The position numbers were made by a program, and so were the translations under genes. The notes under the pieces were generated by a model that saw only the letters and a program-made list of their open reading frames with translations, was not told the origin of the DNA and made no database searches. This document shows, one piece after another, positions 43,460-54,900 of a stretch of DNA of 64,000 nt. Numbering within the stretch: position 1 is the stretch's first letter; each line of letters starts with the position of its first letter. The stretch is from Platanthera guangdongensis (lineage: Eukaryota > Streptophyta > Magnoliopsida > Asparagales > Orchidaceae): NCBI GenBank assembly GCA_039583875.1, contig CM077162.1:61858822-61922821 (forward strand), in the 5' to 3' direction.

Positions 43460-45505
43460 ACATACCTGCAATCACAAATCAATTTGCCTTAGGAACCCAA
43501 ACACGTTTGGGTCCTTAGTCTCTAGTTAGAACACTCCCCCTACGAGTATTAGTATTGTGAGCGGTCTTTCTCACATTATTAACTTGAGGAGTTGCAAAAT
43601 TTCTGGGATTAAACCAACAATCAATTGCAAAGTGACCAATTTTGCCACAGCACCAACAGTCAAACCTATTGTATCTTTGTCTAAAATTCTCCTGCTTGAC
43701 CTTTTATGATTGTGGTCTAGTAGGGGCAGCAGTCTTAGAGGAAGAAGCTTCATGGTGATGGAAATCACATGTCTTCTTCTCCTTGAGATGCTTTTCTACA
43801 ATTTGCTTTACTTTTGGTGCCTTTTTGATGTTATGACCATGATTATAAGGGCCATAGCTCTGAAGAGTAATCTCTTCATAAGGTTCCTTAAAGACACTTT
43901 CACCAAAGTTCCGGGGATGAGTCCATCCTTGGTAACGAGACTTGGGCTCTACCTAAATAGGACTAACAAAGTGACCGCAGGACGAGTCAAGATCAAACTC
44001 GTTCGTTGGAAATATAACTTTCTTAAAAGAGGTCTGATCTTGAGGAGCTTTCCCCTTCTCCTTGGCCAAGGCCTTCTTGGTCGCCTTATTCTTTCTCTGA
44101 GCCTTATTCCTCCTAGAAGATTTACTAGGAGCATCAACATGGCCTAGGCTAGCACCTTTGGCCTGAGCTGAGAAGCAATGAAAGGAAGGACAATCTTGGG
44201 CTTTGAGAAACTTTCAACAAGTTTCTTTTCTGCAGTAAGTTGTTCTTCCAACTCCTTGATGATCCTCTCTTTCAGATCAAGGTGCTCGAGAGCCTTGTTA
44301 TATTCTTCAATGGAAGAATTATAGTTCTCTCTAAGTGAGTCCATCTTGGCGACTTCCTCTCTCAGAGTGCTCTCTTCAGCCTTAAGAGACTTTATCTCTT
44401 TGGCTTGAGTTTTCACGACTCTTCGATATTTGTCGTAAGCCTTGATCAACTCTTTGTACTGGGCCATGAGTTTAGACTCATCGTCAGAAGAGCTGTCCTC
44501 ATGATCATGTTCAAAAATATCAGATTCAGAAAGATGAGTATGAGTATTTACCTTTCCAGTGAACTGGAGTTCTTGTTCATCATCAGTTTGTGACATAAGC
44601 CCGAAGTAGGCTTCCTCTTCTTCACTTGACTTAGATGAGTCAGTGTCGCTAAGAGTTTTGCCCTTCTTGGCTATTAGACTCTTTTCTGTTCTCTTCTTAT
44701 GATATGAAGATTTCTATTCTTCTCACTTTCCACCCTCCTTCTTCATATGAGGGCAATCAACGATGACATGACCTGGCTTATTGCAACAGTAGCAAATGAT
44801 GCCAATAGAAATATGTTTGTTTTATTTAGTATTATACCTATCATGGCTGCTTGAGCCTTTTCTGTGTCGATCACCATCATGACGTGATCTTCTATGCGAG
44901 GCATCCTTGCCTCTTCATTGCTTCTTCTTGTTCAAGAATTTATTGAACTGTCTTGAGAGTAGAGAAACTCTACTTCAGATAATTCTGAGCCTGAAGTGCT
45001 TAGCTTTGAAGTTTCTTCTTCACTATCTTCTTGTGCAGGTGCAGGTGAAGCTGCTTTAACCTTCCTTGAGCTTTCTGCCTTCAGAGCGACAGACTTCTCC
45101 TTATAAAATGACCGGCTCTTCTCTTCTTCAGCTTTTCTAGAATTTATCTGCAGCTCATATGACATCAGCTTTCTGAAGAGGTTCTGAGGGTCAGTCTCAA
45201 CCAACTTCCCAAACTCCCTGATAGCACAGACTTTATTGTCCCACTCCTTAGTCAGGGACCTTAGGAACTTATCATTCAGCTCACCATTTATGAAGACTCG
45301 TCCATATAGTCTTAGGCCGTTGTCAATCTTGAATAAATTCTCAAAGGTGTCTGCAATTGAATCCTTTGATCCTTGTTGGAAGGCTTCATACTTTTGATTC
45401 AATATGAATCTTTGTCATCCCTAACTTCTTCAGTGCCTTCCATCAAGGTAATAAGAGACTGCCATATCTCCTTAGCAGATTTGCAGTGAATCAGATTCTG
45501 CAGCA
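43460..45505 (-). pseudogene. SIRE-2 gag, N-terminus missing
   Basis: Gag is entered at about codon 100 (LIHCKSAKEIWQSLITLMEG near 45500-45430). A frame break follows, then MNQKYEAFQQGSKDSIADTF, NDKFLRSLTKEWDNK and LFRKLMSYELQINSRK to 44932. The first CCHC knuckle (CNKPGHVIVDC) is near 44750-44800. The coiled coil lies at 44600-44145 (KLMAQYKELIKAYDKYRRVV and following). The second knuckle (CWCCGKIGHFAIDC) is near 43630-43670. Gag ends WVPKAN and TGA. Several frame changes make it nonfunctional. Confidence 0.83.
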
Positions 45506-45514
45506 GTAAAATTA

Positions 45515-47454
45515 TTCGTGGAGGCAGTAGATCCAAGAATATACATCACAGTGGTTGAAGGACCATTCATTCCCATGAAAGTGTCAGTTCTTGATGCAAA
45601 CATCATGACACCAAAGAGCTACATTGAGATGGATAAGGATGGAATCATTCTGGCCTCAATGGACAAGAGGGCTCAGAATATTATAGTCAGTGTATTAGAT
45701 CATTCCACTTTTCAAAACCTGATTCATTGTAAAACATCTAAAGAAATGTGGGAGTCACTGATTGTCTATATGGAAGGAACTGATGAGGTCAGAGTTGATA
45801 GAAAATCTCTGCTAAACCAACAGTATGAAGCCTTCAGACAGGATAAAAAAGACTCAGTGGCTGAATGTTTTGAAAAGTTCCTCAGAATTGTAAATAACCT
45901 GAGGACTTATTGTAGGAGTTTCACTAACTATGAACTCAATGACAAGTTCTTGAGGTCCTTGAACAAGGAATGAGACATCAAGATCTGTGCAATAAGAGAA
46001 ATGAGTAATTTAGCCAACATAGACACCCAGGCTCTATTTGGCAAGTTGCTGTCCCATGAGTTATAGCTTAATCTCAGAAAGTCTGAAGAAGATTTAGCTA
46101 GAGCACACAGTAGAGAAAATTCTTTGGTCCTAAAGGCTGAGACTTCCCGGAAGGTCAGAGAAAAGTAAACACTCTCAAAGAAACAAGGCACAGTCTCTGA
46201 GTGTACAGAATAATCCTCATCAGGAGGAGACCTGACTAAGGAGGAACTGACTCTCTTCTCTTGACAGTTCAAGAAGATGTTGAAGAGAAGAAGGCAGGGC
46301 AGCTGCAAGGGTCCAGTTGGAGACTCTTCTCTCAAGAAGATCAATCATCCAGAGAAACCAAGGAATAAGAAATCTAGGAATAGGTATGGATCTTCACAGA
46401 ACAAATATGTTAAGACTAATATTGTGCGTTATTTTTGCAATAGGCAAGGGCATGTCATAGTTGATTGCCCAACAAAAAAAGGAGAAAAATTCAGAGAACT
46501 GGAAGACTGGACAGCATAAGAAGGCTGACAAAAGCCTCTTGTCAAAGAAATAGTATACACTGTCTAATAGTGAGTCTGATTCATCAGAATCAGAAAAGGT
46601 GGTGGCTCTCATGGGCCTGATGGATATTGAGGAGTCCCAATCAGGAGAAGGAGATCAGCACTGTTCAAGTCATGCTAAGGTAAAACAAATCTCTCCTAGT
46701 TTTGCCTCAGATTCTTTTTCTGCATCAGAAAGTGAATGATGTTCATAGTCCTCTAATAATAGAGAACATGATTCAGACTATGAAGCTGATTTCAACACCC
46801 TTATCTACATATATGGGAAGTTAGTAAAGGCCTTGATTGCAAGCAAAGAGCTTGCTAAGGATCCGGCCAGAGAATTAGAATCTCTGAGAGGAGTACCTTT
46901 TCAGTTGGGGAGGGCCAACATAAAGTTGGACCAACAAAAACTGAAGCTTATAGATCTTACTAATAAGATAAATAGCCAGACAGAGGTAATAGCAGAACAG
47001 GTCAAAATTGTCAAGGACCTGGAAGCAAAGTTTACCCAGGAAAAATAGTTCCAAACTCAGTTCTCAAAACCCAAGTCAGTGCTACCTATCATAGATACCT
47101 TTTATGTACCATTTAGAAGAGGTGTAGGGTATGAAAAAACCAAAAAGGTTATTAAGAAGTCAAAACATAAGGGTAAATCCCCAATGGGTCCAGTTAAGTG
47201 ACCTCCCAAGCATCTGACTTCTAACAGATGCAAGGTTTCATGTGTTCCTGGACACATAAGTTTTGGGTGCACTACCAACAAGGTCAATAAAGAGACTTGC
47301 TGGAAGGGGCAGATATCTAAAGAAAATAAAGGCCAAAAACCACCACAAAGGGTGATCAATCCAAGAAGCCAAGGAATCCTTGGATCTGGTCCCAATGCCA
47401 CACAACAAAACCAAAAAGGTAAGGGTGTAAATTTTGCACCACTACCTTGGAAGT
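45515..47454 (+). pseudogene. SIRE-3 gag, 5' piece
   Basis: Reads EAVDPRIYITVVEGPF, DKRAQNIIVSVLDHS, MEGTDEVRVDRKSLLNQQYE and NDKFLRSLNKE, then stop (TGA) at 45972 and further stops. A degraded knuckle, YFCNRQGHVIVDC (first Cys lost), is near 46425-46470. A helical coiled-coil segment lies at 46833-47048 (INSQTEVIAEQVKIVKDLEAKF). Sequence resembling the gag tail (KPRNPWIW) occurs near 47370 before the Tekay-B insertion at 47454. The region matches SIRE-1 and SIRE-2 gag throughout. Confidence 0.82.
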
Positions 47455-47613
47455 TGTAACACCCAAAATCCCAGGATTGGGAAAAAGTTGGGTGATATGG
47501 CCTGGACATGGGCGTATCCCAGGGCGTGTCCTGCTCAGGTGAGCAGCCGGCGAGTGATCGACGAAAATTCGTTCTACGGAAAAAATTGAGGTAACACACC
47601 CTCTGACACGGGC
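47455..47613 (+). repeat. Tekay-B 5' LTR, truncated
   Basis: The first ~158 bp match the start of the 3' LTR at 51913 (TGTAACACC, AGGATTGGGAAAAAGTTGGG, GACACGGGCG). Then the sequence jumps directly into gag. The missing part includes the promoter. Confidence 0.85.
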
Positions 47614-47624
47614 GATGTTTGTGG

Positions 47625-48341
47625 TGGGATGAGATGGAGTTACATCACTTAGCGGGCAGACCGTTAACACAAGTGTCGATTGAGGAGTTCTCTCGAATTT
47701 CCTAGCAAATCACCTCCCAGCGGCACAGCGTATTGCCATGGAAAATGAGTTCTAAAGGCTGACGCAAGGAGAAGGCAGTGTTGAAGCTTACCTGCATGAG
47801 TTCACGAGGTTGGGATGGTATGCGAGTTCGATCTTTGCCGATGAGCAGTGGAAAACCCATCCGTTCTATGAAGGATTGCGGGACAAGTTGCGATTCCTGC
47901 TCTCTCGTTTAGTGAACCAAGTATTCTAGGCGTTGGTCGACACTACATGCGCGCTGGAGAAGGACATGAAAAGGGTGTAAGGGAAGCGGGCCTTGGCTAT
48001 GACAAAGCTAGAGTTCAAGGCACACCGACCTGGGAAATCATATTATAAGAAGAAATCGGGGAAGAGGTCCAAGTCAGTAGGACAAGCTCCTTATACTGTT
48101 GTATCGGGAGCAACGTCGGGAGCCACTTCAAGGCCAGAAACTCGTACGTGCTTTATGTGTGGACGGGTGGGGCATATAGCCCGTGATTGCCGGGTTGTTC
48201 CGCCAAAGGGTAAAAAGAAGGCTGGATCGTCGTATGCGGAGAAAGGAAAGGTAGTGGTGGAGTCCTCTGCCTCCTAGGCGCAGCCCCGAGTCTACAATCT
48301 TGGCCTGCAGGAGGCCATCAAGCAGAGTGACGTCATCACAG
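47625..48341 (+). pseudogene. Tekay-B gag, C-terminal part
   Basis: Capsid-end blocks (AYLHEFTRLGWYAS, HPFYEGLRDKLRFLL) are followed from 47993 by MTKLEFKAHRPGKSYYKKKSGKRSKS and the CCHC knuckle CFMCGRVGHIARDC. A TAG at 48275-48277 lies before QPRVYNLGLQEAIKQSDVITG, which leads into the intron-like segment at 48342. Other stops occur upstream. It corresponds to one unit of the duplicated knuckle block of Tekay-A. Confidence 0.83.
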
Positions 48342-48433
48342 GTACGAGTTAAGTTATTTATTGTGTTGCTTATTGCATGCTTTGTTTATTGCATATTTGT
48401 ATGCGGCTTGTGTGTGTGACATTGTTGTCACAG
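48342..48433 (+). other. Intron-like segment at the Tekay-B gag-protease boundary
   Basis: Gag reads VITG up to CACAG, then GTACGAGTTAAG; the segment ends TTGTTGTCACAG before GCTTTGTTATG. Removal of 92 nt joins gag and protease in phase. Unspliced reading stops at TAA, 48350-48352. The first codons GGT-ACG-NNT-TAA are shared with Tekay-A. The boundaries carry a short direct repeat TCACAGG, so an insertion origin is possible. Splicing is inferred. Confidence 0.6.
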
Positions 48434-50364
48434 GCTTTGTTATGATTCGGAACACATTGGCGCGAGCACTGTTTGATACGTGTGCTTCGCATTCTTTTTT
48501 GTCGAAAGACTTTATCTCTCGACTTGGGATCCCTAGTCGTGTGAAGACAGATAGCGTCAAGGTAGTGTTACCGAATGGTTGTTTGATGCTTTTTGATCGG
48601 ACTTGCAATGTGGTGGTGCAAATAGGAAGTCGGGATTTCTATTTGACTGCATCTGTATTGCTGATTTCGGAATTCGACGTGATCTTTGGTATGGATTGGC
48701 TCGCAGAGCAGCATGCCTTGATTGATTGTAATTCCAAAGAAGTCATACTAGGCCAGGATACCGAGCAGGAGATGAAGTTCGCGGGTATACGAGGAGTGGG
48801 CAGGGCACTGATGTCTGCACTCCAAGTCATCAAGGCTGTTCTGAAGGGCGCGGAGTGCTACTTCACACTAATACAGGCTGTTGAGCCTAAGGCCTGTGTG
48901 AACAATGTTCCGGTGGTATCGGAATTTGCAGATGTGTTTCCCAACGATCTTCCTGGGCTACCAACACAGCGAGAGATTGACTTCACGATTGAGTTGGTGC
49001 CAGGTATGAAACCTGTGGCCCGCTCGCCATATCGCATTGCGCCAAAGGAAATGGCCGAGTTGAAAGTCCAACTGCAAGAGTTGCTGGAGTAGGGTTATAT
49101 ACCCCCAAGCATGTCACCTTGGAGCACGCCTGTTCTGTTTGTGAAAAAGAAAGACGGTGGTTTGCGATTATGTATTGACTACCGTGAACTGAATAAGCTG
49201 ACCGAGAAGAACATGTATCCGATTCCATGTATTGATGAGTTGTTCGATCAGCTGGTGGGTTCAACCATGTACTCCAAGTTGGATTTGAAGTCTGGTTATT
49301 ACCAGTTGAGAATTCGGGAAGAAGATATTCCCAAGACCGCATTTGGAACATGTTACGGGCATTATCAGTTCACGGTAATGCCATTTGGGCTGTGGAATGC
49401 TCCATCAGTGTTTATGGACCTGATGCACCGCACGTTTCGAGAGTACCTGGATTTGTTCGTGATTGTGTTCATTAATGGCATCCTAGTGTACTCGAAATAT
49501 GAAGTTGATCACAAAAACCACTTGCGGTTGGTGTTGTATACGTTGAGATATAATAAGCTCTATGTCAAGTTCTCGAAGTGCGAGTTTTGGCTATCGTCGG
49601 TGTCTTTTCTAGGCCATGTGGTAAGTGGAGAGGGCATAGCAGTGGATCCAGCAAAGATAAGCGTCATACAGGAGTGGCCAGTGTTGTCTTCGTTGGCCGA
49701 AGTCAGGAGCTTCCTTGGACTAACGGGCAACTATCGAAGATTTATTGAAAACTTCTCACGGATTGCTTTGCCTCTAACCACGCTGACGAGAAAGGATCAG
49801 AAGTTCATTTGGACTGCAGAGTGCGTGCAGGCTTTTGAAGAACTGAAGTGTCGATTGACTATGGTGCCCGTGTTGACATCGCCATGTGGTACTGACAGAT
49901 TTGAGATCTACAATGATGCTTTAGGGAGCGTCTTAAGCTGTGTTCTTCTGCAAAATGGGAAAGTGATTGCTTATTGCTCTCTCTAGTTGAAGGTACATGA
50001 GAGAAATTATCCCGTCCACGACTTAGAGTTGGCGGCGGTGATCTTTGCACTGAAGTTGTGGCGTCATTATCTATATGGCGTGAAAGTGGACATCTATACA
50101 CACCACAAGAGCCTAAAGTACTTATTGAAGCAGAAGGACGTGAATATGCGACAACGAAGGTGGTTTGAGTTCCTTGGGGACTACACCTTTGCGATTCATT
50201 ACACTCCCGGGAAGGGAAATGTAGTCGATGATGCCTTGAGTCGGAGAACTCCGGCAAGGGCAAATTGGTTGCAGAGACATGATGAACGTCTAATCCAGGA
50301 GTTGGAAGCGTTAGAGATTTCTTGTGTTGATAAGAATTCGACAGCCGATGCATGTTTGAACTAG
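48434..50364 (+). pseudogene. Tekay-B protease, RT and RNase H
   Basis: One frame with TAG stops at 49090-49092, 49984-49986 and 50362-50364. Protease: LARALFDTCASHSFLSKDF, where Cys replaces the Gly of D-T-G, and [84 protein letters not shown]. The catalytic box reads [10 protein letters not shown], so both Asp residues of FIDD are replaced (Asn, Gly). RNase [29 protein letters not shown] block and [16 protein letters not shown]. The RT is clearly dead. Confidence 0.88.
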
Positions 50365-50480
50365 ACGGAGATACAGTGTGACCATGCGGACAGGGTTCGA
50401 CGAGCAACGGAGCTGGATGAAAGTCTCTAACACTATGACAAGGATGGGTCAGTGGGCAAATTCTCCTGGGATGATGGCTT

Positions 50481-51797
50481 TTGCGGAAAGAGGGTCGTTT
50501 GTGCGTCCCGTGCTTGGGTAAATTACGAGAAGAGTTGATGTATGAAGCTCACTATACAAAGTACTCAATTCACCATGGGAGCACAAAGATGTTCAGAGAC
50601 ATGAAGAAGCTATTCTGGTGGCCAGGGCTGAAGAAAGATGTCGCTCATTATGTGGCAAAATGCCAAACTTGCGCTTTGGTGAATGCGGAATGCCAGAAGC
50701 CTGGCGATTTCATGAAGTCATTACAGATTCCGGAATGGAATTTTGACGATATTTCAATGGATTTCGTGCATGGGTTGCCAAGATCTCATTGCGGTAATGA
50801 TTCAATCTGGGTGATTGTAGACCGGCTCACAAAAGTGGCACACTTCCTTCCGAATAAACGGGACGATTCTGTGGAAAGTTTGGCAAAGCTTTATGTTGAC
50901 CAGATTGTATGGCTACATGGTGTTCCTCGGAGCATCGTAATCGATCATGATGGGCGCTTTACTTCGAATGACTGGAGGCTAGTCCATCGACTATTGGGCA
51001 CAAAGTTGATGTTCAGTACGGTCTTTCATCCTCAAATAGATGGACAAACTGAAAGGACCAACAGGATCATGGAAGATATGCTATGAATGTGCGAGTTGGA
51101 CTTTGGGAAGAGATGGGAGGATCATCTCTATCTGGTGGAGTTTGCCTACAGCAACAGCCACCAAGCGAGCATTGGTATGGCACCGTTTGAAGCTCTATAT
51201 GGTCGGAAGTGTCGTACACCATTGGCTTGGGAAGAAGCAGATGGCTCCAAAGTGTATAGGCGGAACGAAGTTGAGGAAGCGAACTTGACGATACGCACTA
51301 TTCGAGAGAGGCTACTGATAGCCCAGGATCGTCAAGCGAAATACTACAACGCCAAGCAACGGAATGTGGAGTTCACGGTGGGCGATTGTGTATACTTGAA
51401 GATCAGACCCTTCAAAGGCGTATCCAGGATTTGACGTCTGAACAAGTTGAGTCCACGATATCTTGGACCATTTGAAGTGGTAGAGCGAGTTGGGGAAGCT
51501 GCATTTCGGCTAGCTCTTTCGGCAGACTTGGGTGGATTACATGATGTGTTTCACATCTCGGTGCTTCGGAGAGCCGTCAAAGATCCAGCTTAGGTGATCG
51601 AGAATGATCGTGTGCCGGTGGAGTATGGGTTAATGGCGAAGGTTAGGCCCATTCAGAACGAGGATCGTGCCGAGAAACAGTTGCGGAACAAGACGATCGA
51701 GATGGTCAAAGTCTGGTGGGACAATTGTGGCCGTGAGGAGCTAATATGGGAGCGAGAACAGACCATGCGAGCAGAATTTCCTAAGCTCTTTGTGTAA
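50481..51797 (+). pseudogene. Tekay-B integrase with C-terminal chromodomain-like region
   Basis: Integrase zinc domain (HYTKYSIHHGSTKMF...CQTC), core with DISMDFVHGLP, VIDHDGRFTS and DGQTERTNRIMEDML, then GPFEVVERVGEAAFRLAL and DVFHISVLRRAV. The end is a chromodomain-type tail, LRNKTIEMVKVWWDNCGREE, WEREQTMRAEFPKLF, as in Tekay/Del chromoviruses. Stops lie at 51084-51086 (TGA), 51432-51434 (TGA) and 51591-51593 (TAG). A frameshift between 50365 and 50480 separates it from RNase H. Confidence 0.87.
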
Positions 51798-51912
51798 CTG
51801 TTATGTAGTGTGTATCGCATTGTATTAAACATATATGGAATAAAATTCCTGTGTTTGATATCCTTCCTGAGTGCAAATTTCGGGGACAAAATTTTTGTAT
51901 GGAGGGGAGGGT

Positions 51913-54900
51913 TGTAACACCCCAAATCAAAGGATTGGGAAAAAGTTGGGTGACACGGCCTGGGACACGGGCGTGTCTTGCTCGGGTGAGCTGCCGGCGA
52001 GTGGTCGACGAAAGTTCATTCTACGAAAAAAATTGAGGGAACACGCCCTCTGACACGCGCATGTCAGAGGCCGTGTCGTTTGCTGGTTGTGCCCAAGGCA
52101 ATTGAGTCCGGGTGAACTCGCGCATGACACGGGTATGTCTTAGGGTACAGGGCCTGTGACACGGGCGTGTCACTTGCCGTGTCCCGATCGGGTTGAAGTT
52201 GGTTTTGTGCAGCCTGAAGTACACGGCCACTAACACGGGCGTGTCTGAAGGCGTGTTAGGTGACACGGCCCGTGACACGGACGTGTCATATGGCTGTGTA
52301 CTGGTCTGGATGTGTTGGTTGTGTGCCGCTTAAGGTATACAGCCTGTGACACGGGAGAGTCACAGGTTGTGTCAGGCAAAAAATAGCCTTTTGTGGCAAA
52401 ATTGTGGCCGTCCAATTTCTCAGGTGGGATCCAATGGTTGAGAGCCCTCCCTGCTTCCTTAAGGCCGAGACTTGAGAAGAAATCCTCATTTTGTTTTGGC
52501 CTTCATCTTTCTACAAGCCTAGAGAGAGAGGAAGAAGGAGGGAGGAGGAAGAGGAGTCAACCACCAATGGAGCTGTGGAGTTCCTGCGCACAATCCGAGG
52601 CTAGCGTTGGGAAGGCAAAGCCGCTGAAGTGCTTTTCAGCCGACTAGGAATCCATGGCTCCGAAGCAATCTTCAAGGGTAACGACCTTCTTCCTAGCCAT
52701 GTGAAGGCTTCCTTTTTGGCATTTGCATATGATTCCCCGACCAGAAGGTGGCTTGTTACGGGATTCTCTTGGGTTGATTCATGGAATCCCAAATCATTTG
52801 GCATATAGATCCGAAAATAGAGTACGGAATAGTCATGCTGTGTGAAGCCCATTTGGACATGTTGGTCTGGATTGATGATGTTGCATATACGCACCGGAGA
52901 AGACTCCGTGATAAACGTGTAGTTTAGGAGTCGATGGGTTGTCCCTGTGAAGGATAGTAGCAGGAAGTACTGGATGGGAAGTCTAGGAAATACCCTTGTA
53001 ATGCTTGATGTTCATCGGTGGTACCTATAAAGGGTAGTAGCAGGAAGTACTGGCCTGGTAAACCAGGAAAATACCCATGATACTTGTGATGTTTATTGGG
53101 TTGTGCCTGTGAAGGGTAGTAGCAGGACGTACTGGTATGGAATCCCAAGAAAGACCCTTTGGTGCTTGTGATGCTAATGCTACTTGATGGGTTATGCCTG
53201 CCAAGGGTAGTAGCAGGAAGTACTGGCTTGGCTGTCCAGGAAAATTCCCTCAGATGCACGGTTAAGCCTAGCGATGGAAATTGAGTTCTGTCGCTAACGC
53301 GGCGCGTGGCTCCTAGGTAACAGATGAATGTGAAGCCAGTGTCGTGTGGATGCTCTGGTTATGTCTGAGCTGATGAGCTCAAGGAAACAGGAACGGTGAA
53401 ACTGACCCACGCCTTTTATTTAGCCGCGAGTATGCTGTACTTGGTGATGGCAAGGCGATTTGAGCAACGGGGGGTGGATGATCTGACCTGCGTTATGTCT
53501 GCCCGACATGAGACCTGAAAGTGGGATCTGTTGGAGCGCATAGCAAGAGTCTTAGGTCTACGCGCCATGATACAATTGGGGGCTACGGGCCAATCCCAGT
53601 TCATTAAGACTAAAGTCTCTGGTTGCACGGCATGGAGCAAAATGCTCAATATTACTGTTGGGTTGTAGCTTTGATACAGTGGTGGGACCCTGGTTCGCCG
53701 GTACACCAAGAATGTGCCCTAAGTGCACGGACCGTTGCACAGCGTGGTTGACGGTTCTGATGGAATGTATGTGCATAAGAGCACAATGTATGAATATATA
53801 TCTACCTGTGAAATGCTATGCCTGTAGGGAAGGAATACCACTACCCCGGGAAAGGGTAGGGTCGTTATAAAATTGGTCAACTGAATGCTGACCGTTGCCT
53901 TGTTTGCCACCGTTGGGTGGGTTGTCCCTGTGCAGGTACTGGAGAACCAAGCAAGACACATAAATACTGAAGTTCCTGCTGCTGTTGCTGCTACTGCTAC
54001 TCGCTCTTGAAGGCTAAGCTTAAAATGCTTTGTTTTATTTATATGTGGCTGGCCTGCGCGCCAATATTTGGAAGCCACAGTTGTAAAGAACTTATAAGGG
54101 CATAAGGCCCACTAACTTTATATTTGCTGGACATTCCTGTTATACATAAATGTGGCTCTGTATATGGTAGACATTCATGTTTGGAGTTCAGTGTCGTGTG
54201 ATATCTTCCACTAGAATTCTATGTGTTAGGATGCGCTACTCTGGTATCACTCCGTGACGTCGCCTCCTGTTTTGTGATATATACTGTAGGGCCCCGGCCG
54301 GACCTTCTTCTTAGCCATGTGAAGGCTTCCTTTTTGGCATGTGCATATGATTCCCTCACCAGAAGGTGGCATGTTACGGGAGTCCCTTGGGTGTATTCAT
54401 GGAATCCCCAATCATTTGGCATATAGATCCGTAAATGGAGTACGGAATAGGCATAATGTGTGAAGCCCATCTGGATAGGTTGGTCTGGATTAGTGATGTT
54501 GTATATATGCACCGAAGAAGACTCTGTGATAAACGTGTAGTTTAGGAGTCTATGGGTTGTACCTGTGAAGGATAGTAGCAAGAAGTATTGGATTGGAAGT
54601 CCAGGAAATACCCTTGTAATGCTTGATGTTCGTGGGTGGTACCTGTGAAGGGTAGTAGCAGGAAGTACTGTCCTGGTAAACAAGGAAAATACCCATGATA
54701 CTTGTGATGTTTATTGGGTTGTGCCTGTGAAGGGTAGTAGCAGCAAGTACTGGTATGGAAGCCCAGGAAAGACCCTTTGGTTCTTGTGATGCTAATGTCG
54801 CTTGATGGGTTGTGCCTGCGAAGGGTAGTAGCAGGAAGTACTGGCTTGGCATTCTAGGAAAATATCCTCAGATGCATGGTTAAGCCTAGGGACGGAAATT

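Larger units (their letters stand above)
35141..45505 (-). mobile_element. SIRE-2: Sirevirus-type Copia element with ORF3, 5' end missing
   Basis: On the minus strand gag (45505-43460), pol (43440-40299), a palindrome/TATA module, ORF3 (39735-37391), a polypurine tract and a 3' LTR (36950-35141) follow in order. The first ~100 gag codons, leader and 5' LTR are absent, replaced by SIRE-3 in opposite orientation. The left target site would be TCAGG (35136-35140), whose partner is lost. Scattered stops show moderate age. Confidence 0.88.
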
